Positions 57,101-64,000 of a stretch of DNA of 64,000 bases are shown piece by piece. This stretch comes from Scylla paramamosain (lineage: Eukaryota > Arthropoda > Malacostraca > Decapoda > Portunidae). Each line of letters begins with the position of its first letter. The first letter of the stretch is position 1. A model generated the notes under the pieces. That model was given only the letters and a program-made list of their open reading frames with translations. It was not told the DNA's origin and searched no databases. The stretch is from the NCBI RefSeq assembly GCF_035594125.1, contig NC_087173.1, positions 17,687,723 through 17,751,722 of the forward strand, read 5' to 3'. The translations under genes were made by a program, and so were the position numbers.

Positions 57101-58694
57101 CTCCAGTGGCTCAATAGCAGTTTTCAAGTGTTTTCATGACTAGTGATGGTTTCAAAGGCTCTAATGGGAGTTTTCAATTGTGATAGTTTAACAAGATCTG
57201 CTGAAGGTTACTGGGATTTTCATTAGTGTTTACATGACAACTGATAGTTCAACGGACCCTAGTCAAGATCATTAGGATTTTCAAGATTGTTTTTTAATAA
57301 TTTTGGCAATATTTCAGCAAGGATTCGATGCCCTTTAACAGTCTTTCTTGGAAATCAATGAAGCTTTGAAGGGAGTTTACAATATGTATCTGGTGATAGT
57401 TGAACAAGATCTTTTTTTTCGGCTTTTACGTAGTTTCCCCTAGTCCTTCAGGGTTAGGACGGTGCTTCCTTATGAAGGACTTTGGTTTTGGCATTTGGGA
57501 ACCGTTACCCTGAGTGGATGCCCTTCCTATCCTTGGACCATGGCTAGGATTCGAACCCGTGCGCCTGACGACCACTCAGCCCACAGAGCACTCGCGATCC
57601 CACTGTCACGGCGGCCACCAATATTTTAACAAGAATATTCTAAATAAATACTAAATACGCCAAAGGAAAACGATGACAGAGGAACTCACTTGACAATGTT
57701 TGCCTTCTTCTGCTCTCCCTCCTCGTCCATTGCATTAAACTGCAATCCCTGCAGGAGTTTGTCTGCCGTCTTCCCCTCCATGGTTTTCCAGATGAGGTGA
57801 GGTAAATAGAACAAACATCCCTGTGTGAAGAAGGAGGAGGAGGAGGAGGAGGAGGAGGAGGAGGAGGAGGAGGAGGAGGAGGAGGAGGAGGAGGAGGAGG
57901 AAGAGGAAGAGAGGAGGAGGAGAGGAAAGAGAATAAGAAGAACAAACAAGAAAAAACAATTGATATAGAAGCCGTATTCATATTTTGATAAAAACGAAGC
58001 AAAAAAAAAAAAAGGGAGACAAAAAAGATTATCATTCTAATCAGGTTAAAATTTCAGTTAGTTAGATCTCTCTTCAAAGGACGATAAAATATTGATACAA
58101 AATAAATAAACATCGAAATAACAAGGAGTGAAGGTTTTGATCTAATCTCAGGGTCAATCTTTGGGAATTTTAGAAATGACCTTACTAGATTCGTGACAAT
58201 AACAATCTATTTATGTGCAAAATATGATTCTTTCAAAACTAAGAGGTGGATGAATATAAACCTAATCTTACCTAACTCAGCTTAACCTAACATTACCTTT
58301 TTTTTTTTAATGTAAGAGGGACACTGGCCAAGGACAACAAAAGAGCGTAGAAAATAAAAAAAAAATGTCCACTAGAGTGCCAGTCCCTAAAGAGAGGTAA
58401 AAAAATTATCATTCAGAATCGGAGGACTTGACCTTCAAATGAAAACGGTAATATTATATCAACATTATCCAAACTTATAATCTTGATCTTGGCCACCACT
58501 CGCTCACCTGGAAGAAGAGGAAGAAGGGCACCCACTGGTAGTAGTTGTGGTAGACTGTGTTATCCTGGCCTGGGGTGCCGATGCCGCTGAATTTACTCCC
58601 CCGGGACAGGTAGTACGAACCATTAACTGCGACCAGACAACAGTGGCATATTGTGAGTCATCAGCGAGCACAGGAAACAGAGAAGCTACAATGA

Positions 58695-58775
<81 letters not shown>

Positions 58776-59031
58776 CAAGACACAGAGAATGGGGAGTGCC
58801 GTTGCAAAGGCTGAACCAATGAGCATTACTGAACTGGGACTATTATTATGAAACACTTCCGCGCTTGCACCTCCATCACTTCCAAAAGACTTTAGTTGAA
58901 ATTACACGTGTTTTTAATTGTGTGGTTTTTTTTTTATGGCTCACTTGACGAGTTAAGATTTCTGTAACATGAACAGGAGAACCACTCTTTAGAGCCCGGC
59001 CAGTCATCTCCGTGGCCTTGGAAAATTGTCG

Positions 59032-59125
<94 letters not shown>

Positions 59126-59428
59126 AAAGCGTTTCAGAACACGTGCCCTGTGAACTGAGCTGGACTGATCCTTACTAGTGGCAGTGTTGAGGGTGTAGGT
59201 CGACGTGATCCAGCAGTAGGTGTTGACGGCCTTGGGCGCTGCGTCGTTCCCTGTCCCGAGACACTGGATGGCGCTCCCGATGTACTCCGTGGCAGAGACA
59301 AGAGCGCAGGACAGGAAGCAGAAGGAGGTAGTCCAGCGGTAGTGAAGACGGAACACGGCTCCATCTGTCTTCGTGTGTAGCTGGGCCGTGATCAGCCCCA
59401 CGAAGGAGCTCACGATGTGAAGCACCAT
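54153..59428 (-). CDS. Inx: Innexin E, six exons, 383 aa
   Basis: Fifth innexin, closest in plan to D. Exons in transcript order: 59428-59176, 58626-58508, 57820-57690, 56742-56598, 55367-55164, 54452-54153 (253, 119, 131, 145, 204, 300 nt; total 1152). Exons 1, 3 and 4 have exactly D's lengths and phases. Loop 1 cysteines are C56 and C72, with an NGS sequon at N86 just after the first splice junction. YYQWV is at 113-117. Loop 2 cysteines are C237 and C255, in FPRMTKCDF and LCVLPQNILNEK. I saw no loop 2 sequon. The C-terminal domain has the LGDYCLLEVLGTNLD block shared with D. The polypyrimidine tract of exon 3 is a (CCT)n microsatellite. The chosen start (agcATGG) matches D's exon 1 length. 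Confidence 0.9.
54892..55098. repeat. Inverted-repeat MITE, copy in innexin E intron 5
   Basis: Left end CTTCTGAGACTTCTGCC, core TTAACAAGATCTCTACATTA, right end AAAGCATTTCTGAATAC. Ends are rough inverted repeats (TTCTGAAACGCTT against TATTCAGAAACGC in better copies). Confidence 0.7.
55477..55821 (-). mobile_element. CR1/L2-like 3' end, minus strand, innexin E intron 4
   Basis: An open frame of 114 codons gives YYRSWFSSRVADEWNTLSNK, SFKGLDKLMNKVHRW and TAACRPDAILL, matching the C-terminal tail of CR1/L2-like reverse transcriptase ORFs. Confidence 0.75.
55885..56080 (+). mobile_element. Jockey-like 3' end, innexin E intron 4
   Basis: CCTTCCTACGACTTGAACTC, GAGGGAGGTTTCAAGACA, GGACCGGCACCTCAGTGGAC, T tract, CTTGGCCGGTGC and CCTACATGAAAA. 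Confidence 0.82.
56322..56535 (-). mobile_element. tRNA-derived SINE, copy 5 (innexin E intron 4)
   Basis: T tract at the left on + (A tail in complement), core GGGAACCGTTACCCCGAGTGG, B-box-like GGTTCCAGTCC on the minus strand. Confidence 0.78.
56812..57024. repeat. Inverted-repeat MITE, copy in innexin E intron 3
   Basis: GTTTGAAACACTTCTGCGC at the left, CACAGCGTTTCTGAATAC at the right, core ACATGGGTTTTTAAGAGTGT. Confidence 0.75.
57060..57400. repeat. Degenerate ~60-nt tandem repeat, innexin E intron 3
   Basis: Units of the TTTTCAAGTGTTTTCATGAC and TGATAGTTTAACAAGATC type; the same family lies inverted at 60150-60560. Confidence 0.6.
57411..57618 (-). mobile_element. tRNA-derived SINE, copy 6 (innexin E intron 3)
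   Basis: Clearest tRNA-like head in the window. On the minus strand from 57618: GCCGTGACAGTGGGATCGC, an A-box-like GGGCTGAGTGGTCG, and B box GGGTTCGAATCCTAGCC; the A-rich tail is at 57411. Confidence 0.85.
57831..57918. repeat. (AGG)n microsatellite upstream of innexin E exon 3
   Basis: About 25 AGG units; on the gene strand this is (CCT)n ending 12 nt before the acceptor, so it supplies the polypyrimidine tract. Confidence 0.93.
58300..58435 (-). mobile_element. Jockey-like 3' end, minus strand, innexin E intron 2
   Basis: ATGTAAGAGGGACACTGGCC, an A tract and GTGCCAGTCCCTAAAGAGAG, the family 3' end in complement. Confidence 0.78.
58699..59145. repeat. Microsatellites and an inverted-repeat MITE, innexin E intron 1
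   Basis: (TC)n at 58701-58772. The MITE copy spans about 58849-59142 with an (AG)n expansion (59035-59121) inside its right end. Confidence 0.8.
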
Positions 59429-59559
59429 GCTGGCACCGGCGCTGCTGGAGGAGGCAGGGAGAGGCTTAGCGTACGAGTGGGGGAGAGCTTGACGTGTTTG
59501 TGTGTGCGAGACCCGGCAACAATGAGAAGGATGATGATACTGTGAATACTGTACTATTA

Positions 59560-59690
59560 CCGCTACTACTACTACAATCACTACTACTACTGCTACTACT
59601 ACTACAATCACTACTACTACTGCTACTACTACTACTAATACTAATACTAATACTAATACTAATAATACTACTAATAATAATAATGGCAAC
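59560..59690. repeat. (TAC)n/(TAA)n array upstream of innexin E
   Basis: Trinucleotide array with a duplicated TACTACTACTACAATCAC segment, about 130 nt above the innexin E start. Confidence 0.9.
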
Positions 59691-59961
59691 AGGCAGGTCC
59701 ATTTATCACCAGAAGGGGAAACCCGCTGGTCTATCAACACACACACACCCAGGCACACATACACAGATACACACAAAGTAAGCCCCACTCAGTAATTTGT
59801 AATATATTTTGAAAACTACTGGAAGACACAAGAGTAAGCTATAAGGAGTCCACCCCAGTGAACGAAAGACAACACCTTTGCAACCGCAAGACTCAAGAAA
59901 CCCTAGTATTCTGCAGCGTTTTGTTCACTTATCTCGTGTGTTGTCATGAGCTATGGCTGTG

Positions 59962-60128
59962 ATTCTGAAACACTTCTGCGCCGCACCTCCACTATAATTC
60001 AAAAGGCTCTAGTTGAAGTTACACGAGTTTTTATGGGCGTGTTTACGGTTCTAGTGGCATATTAACAAAATTTCTTCATCATTTACAGAACACTCTTGTG
60101 AATCCGGCTGATCATCTATGTGTCCTTA
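59962..60128. repeat. Inverted-repeat MITE, 3'-truncated copy
   Basis: ATTCTGAAACACTTCTGCGCC at the left, core CTCTAGTTGAAGTTACACG; breaks off into the tandem repeat that follows. Confidence 0.7.
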
Positions 60129-60149
60129 GGTTTCCATGTATGTTTCCTC

Positions 60150-60560
60150 ACTGATTGTGTGTAAGCCTTCTCAAACTGTCACCAAAATCATGAAAACTCC
60201 TTTGAAAACCTTAGCAGGCTCCATTATATTAGAGCCTGTTAAACTGTTACTAGTAGCATGAAAATACCGATGAAGACTCTAATGTTTTCCACTAGAACAT
60301 GTTTAACTGTCACTAAAATCATGATAACTCCGTTTGGAAAGTTTAACAGCTTCTGCTAGAACCTCTTAAACTATATCACTGGGAAAATGGAAGGACCTCG
60401 AAAAATGCTAGCAACTTCCACAAGAGCATATGAATTAAGCTATCACTCGAATCATGAAAGCCCCTTTAGAAATCTTTACAAACCTGAACAACTTTCACTA
60501 AATTATCACTAGGAACGTGGAAGAACATTGAAAAACCCCATCAACTTCTACAAGAGCACA
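60150..60560. repeat. ~60-nt minisatellite, about 7 copies
   Basis: Degenerate units of the form AAACTGTCACTAAAATCATGA, AACTCCTTTGAAAACC and TTCCACTAGAACAT. Confidence 0.78.
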
Positions 60561-61254
60561 TTAAAACAAGATTATAAAAAAAAAAGACACCGGCACGATT
60601 AGCAATGTGTAACTGAAGCGTCACCTAAATTTGAATGCAATATCAACCACCTGGCCCACCCACCTTGTCTTTGGCCGACGAAAAACAAGACGAGCGGCGT
60701 TTGTGGTCGATCTGCCTCGCTGAACGTGCTGCTCTGAGGCCTCAAACCAAGTTACTGTCTCTGTGTGACACTCGTAGGCACTGGCACCGGATCTGACTGA
60801 CATCATGAAAAGAATCAACACATAGCAAGATTTTTCAGGACCAAAATTAATAACGTCAAAAGGGTTACAAATAAGAGGTTTTGTCTTTTCTCGCGCGGTG
60901 TGTATTTAAGCTAAGCATTACATCGGATACTTATTATCACCAGCAAGGCGAAGTTTAATGGGGAATATAATTAAATCATTTTGAACACACTGACACCTTC
61001 CTTTCCCTCACTTGCGGGCGCTGGTGATGTCATTTCCCTTGTCGTGGTTTCCAAGTCCCCCCTTCAGCGTAAAAGTACAACCAACTACTACCTTCCCAGA
61101 ACCACACAGGAGTTCAAACCCCCAGCGCAACTTGACTAGGGGATTACAAGGGTTAGGGAGACGCAGACGCTCAGCTCCTCACCAACTCCTTCAGTCCCGA
61201 TGTCAAAGCGTCGACCATATTCTGAAAAATTTTCCGCATCCCACTACTGGTCTC

Positions 61255-61462
61255 TGCCACACCTCGACTGCGTACTGTACTTTCAATAGGCCTTAGTTGA
61301 AGTTGCAAGGGTTTTTAATGGTGTTTTTTGCGGTTCTAGTAACAGATAAACAAGATTTCCACATTATTAACAGGAGAAACACTCTTGAGAATCCAGTCAC
61401 TTATCTCAGTGGTTTTTTTAATATAGCCGTGGTGAGAAAGCAGAGTGTGTCTGAATAAGAGT
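61255..61462. repeat. Inverted-repeat MITE, copy near 61.3 kb
   Basis: Core GGCCTTAGTTGAAGTTGC and AACAAGATTTCCACATTATT, right end GAGAAAGCAGAGTGTGTCTGA. The interval 60561-61254 shows no gene. Confidence 0.7.
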
Positions 61463-61892
61463 CTATAATGAGCGCTGTTTGAGTGACGTAACTGTATAAA
61501 CGATGATAAAACTATAGATGATAGAATGTTTGGCGTACTCCATCACTCACTTTCTGGGGAGTAAGTTACGTCTTGAAACTGTACAACTCTGGAAAACACA
61601 CCACACTGTGTAGAGATGTGTAAAGATATGTAGAGATGCGTAGAAATTGAGAGAAGTCAGTCAGATATGTAAGTACACGGTTAAGATGCCTGGGTTTCAC
61701 TTCACTGCGTTCACTTCAATGGTATAAGAAAAAATAAGAACAAAACACACACAAAAAAAAAAAACTGCAGTAGCAAAAAAAGTGAGGAAAAAAAAGAAAA
61801 GGAAGGAAAAGAAAATAATGCGCAACGTGCTTTCTTTATTGTGTTTTGGGCGAATATAATAGCTTGTTTGTATGGTTACAGGTGTAGGCACA

Positions 61893-61894
61893 GG

Positions 61895-61929
<35 letters not shown>

Positions 61930-62085
61930 AGAGATGGTTAGGTGGACAAGAAGATAGATAGACAGACGGTTAGGTGGACAAGTAGATAGATAGATAAAAA
62001 TATAGATAGATAGATGATTAGGTGGAAATATAGATAGATAAATAGAAAGATAGATAGATGGATAGATAGATAGATAGATAGGTAA

Positions 62086-62122
<37 letters not shown>

Positions 62123-62160
62123 CAGATAGACAGATAGATAGATAGATAGATAGATAGATG
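61893..62160. repeat. (TAGA)n array
   Basis: Interrupted tetranucleotide array in several blocks, with GGTTAGGTGGACAAG repeated near 61937 and 61969. Confidence 0.92.
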
Positions 62161-62239
62161 TGAACCTTATACATAATTATCAAATGCAATATTCAGTTTC
62201 ACTAAGGAAAAAACAAGATTCGAGAAAATTAATTACAAA

Positions 62240-62500
62240 ACAGTAGTAGTAGTAGTAGTAGTAGTAGTAATAGTAGTAGTAATAATAGTAATAGTAGTAG
62301 TAGTAGTAGTAGTAGTAGTTGTTGTTGTTGTAGTAGCAGCAGCAGGTGTAATAATAGTTGTTGTTGTTGTGGTGGTTGTTGTTAGTGTTCTTCTTGTGGT
62401 GCTGCTGGTGGTGATGGTGTTGGTGCTGCTGTTGTTGTTTACTTCTTATCCTTGTTTTTTTTATTATTATTGTTGTTGTTGTTGTTGTTGTTGTTCTTCT
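62240..62500. repeat. (TAG)n, (GTT)n and (TTG)n arrays
   Basis: Trinucleotide blocks with short interruptions. Confidence 0.9.
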
Positions 62501-62832
62501 TCTACTGCTTACTTCTTCTTTCATTTTTTTCCTCCCTTTTCGTTTGGTCATCCCGTACAAAAGGAACAAAACAAAAGGCAGGCGATGCATACGTGACGTC
62601 ATCAAAGCAGCACCGTTTCAGTCGCCCATTATCACGTGGGGTGGGTGTACGTGCTCGTCTCGCAGGGTAAATGCAGCCTAGTTCTTTAATTATTGCCTTT
62701 ATCTGCTTCTTTTTCATATTTCCGCGCGGTGCAAGTGAGTTTACATGACCAGCATAAGTCGTTCAGATATTTCCACATTGGTTAACTGATGCAGCGGAAG
62801 TATTATAAAAGAACTGAAGTGACTCAAGTAAA

Positions 62833-62836
<4 letters not shown>

Positions 62837-62911
<75 letters not shown>
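62837..62911. repeat. (TC)n microsatellite
   Basis: About 37 TC units; (CAA)n follows at 63098-63148. Confidence 0.96.
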
Positions 62912-62915
<4 letters not shown>

Positions 62916-63095
62916 ATACGTGTGTTGCGAATATTATTATTATTCTATTTTCTGTTTACTTTTTTAAGTAATATTTAAATGTAAATGTTTCATCTTTTTA
63001 TCTACTTGTGATGTGACTTTCTTTTTTATTTTATTGATTTTAATTTTTAGAGTGTTTTTATCGGACATACTGTAAAGAGTGAAACAATGCAAACA

Positions 63096-63149
<54 letters not shown>

Positions 63150-63270
63150 GAGCAAGGAAGGAGAGGCCACACGCTGAGGCAAGGTAATTAAGAATACAAC
63201 AAGACTGGTAATGTTGTCAGTAGTTAATAGCAATATTCCGGAGCAAGGGAGCGAGGGAGGAGGGAGGCCA

Positions 63271-63505
63271 GCATTCTGAAACGCTTCCACACCGCACCTC
63301 CACCACATTGGAAAAGGCTCGAGTAGAAGTGACACGAGATTTTAAGGGTGCTTTTTCTTCTTCTATTTTTTTTTTTTTTTTTCTAATGATAGACTGACAA
63401 GGTTTCCACGTTATGAAGCCGAGACACAATCTTGAGAAGCAGGCTAATCATCTCTGTAACCTTTGCAAATAGTCGTGGTGAAAGAGCAAGGCGTTTCTGA
63501 ATACA
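63271..63505. repeat. Inverted-repeat MITE, best-ended copy
   Basis: Left end GCATTCTGAAACGCTTCCAC, right end AAGGCGTTTCTGAATAC. The two ends are inverted repeats of about 15-30 nt. About 235 nt long with no coding potential. Confidence 0.78.
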
Positions 63506-63519
63506 ATGGTCTGGAAACA

Positions 63520-63660
63520 CTGTATTCTGCCTGCCTGCTGCTGTGTTGCCGCTACCCTTTACCTGAACTGCTTCAACAGGGAGGCTTCAATCCATTTCAC
63601 TTTTTAGACAATCCTTTTGGTTCCTTCCTTCAGGGACTGGCACCTCACTGTTATTTATTT
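63520..63660 (+). mobile_element. Jockey-like 3' fragment
   Basis: CTTTACCTGAACTGCTTCAA, GGGAGGCTTCAA and GGGACTGGCACCTCACTG in family order; a further inverted piece (AAATGTAAGAGGGGCACTGG) is at 63805-63825. Confidence 0.65.
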
Positions 63661-63890
63661 ATTTTTTTATTGTTAATTATTTTTCTTTTTATTTGTTTAT
63701 TTTTAACATTCGTAGGCCAGTTCCATAGATAAAAAGGAAACATTAGCCTGGTAATTTCACGACACCCTTTTTTAAAACGGCGGAGAAACGCCGTGATACT
63801 GTGAAATGTAAGAGGGGCACTGGTCAAGAAAAAAAAAAGTAAATAAATAAATAAAAACAAAATAAAATAAAATAAGATAAAATAAAATAA

Positions 63891-63980
63891 GGATCACCTG
63901 AAGATCCGCCACCCCAGCCGTACTCGGGGTGGCAGATCTTCAGGTGAGACAATCTGGGGTGGCGGATCTTCAGGTGATCC
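63891..63980. repeat. Perfect 27-nt inverted repeat with 36-nt spacer
   Basis: Arms 63891-63917 and 63954-63980 are exact reverse complements (GGATCACCTGAAGATCCGCC.. against ..GGCGGATCTTCAGGTGATCC). A third, nearly identical half-arm (63925-63947) sits in the spacer. Confidence 0.93.
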
Positions 63981-64000
63981 CATACTTTTAATGAAGTAAA

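Noticed and set aside
57540..57618. tRNA gene on the minus strand
   Set aside because: A- and B-box-like words are present, but there is no cloverleaf that I can fold, and the head is part of a repeated SINE.
60621..60821. 66-codon minus-strand frame with RRPKTRWVGQ
   Set aside because: Slightly reminiscent of the tail of some retroelement proteins, but too short and isolated to call.

Overview
This is animal nuclear DNA, most likely from a decapod crustacean and plausibly a crab. The genes are split by GT-AG introns with metazoan start contexts. The intergenic DNA is crowded with (TC)n, (AC)n, (TA)n and (TAG)n microsatellites, jockey-like and CR1/L2-like retroelement debris, tRNA-derived SINEs and degenerate TTAGG/TAACC-type tracts. 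The species call is an inference from sequence style only.

The only host genes I can support are five innexins (four-pass invertebrate gap-junction or hemichannel proteins). All five give complete, frame-consistent spliced models with two cysteines in each extracellular loop and a YYQWV motif. Innexin A (3177-14881), B (22944-27014) and C (34467-43533) lie head to tail on the + strand. Each has seven exons with the same phases, and they code for 398, 403 and 378 residues. Innexin D (49530-45663) and E (59428-54153) lie on the - strand, have six exons each and code for 381 and 383 residues. C and D converge tail to tail across about 2.1 kb. A-C and D-E form two sub-lineages by sequence and by intron positions.

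A and B sit on a recent segmental duplication (about 2.34-18.6 kb against 22.14-31.9 kb). It covers the upstream DNA, all exons, introns and the satellite-like DNA downstream. After the duplication, unit A took up a jockey-like element in intron 2, a hAT-type MITE in intron 3, a 5.2-kb BEL/Pao-like LTR element in intron 4, a jockey 3' fragment against the exon 7 acceptor, a jockey endonuclease fragment downstream and a 632-bp inverted-repeat element. B often keeps the empty site, so insertions can be read directly. C is older, but two tracts (exon 2, and exon 5 through most of exon 6) are nearly identical to B at silent and intron sites, which suggests gene conversion.

Region by region: 1-2340 holds microsatellites and two decayed non-LTR reverse transcriptase fragments; 2340-15200 innexin A; 15200-22140 retroelement, SINE and satellite debris; 22140-29250 innexin B and a microsatellite-rich B-only insertion; 29250-34380 more duplicated downstream DNA and a long polypurine stretch; 34380-43760 innexin C; 43760-45660 convergent intergenic DNA; 45663-49530 innexin D; 49530-54150 repeat-rich intergenic DNA; 54153-59428 innexin E; 59430-64000 inverted-repeat MITE copies, minisatellites and a long perfect hairpin at the right edge. 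I saw no tRNA gene, rRNA, CRISPR or prokaryotic feature.
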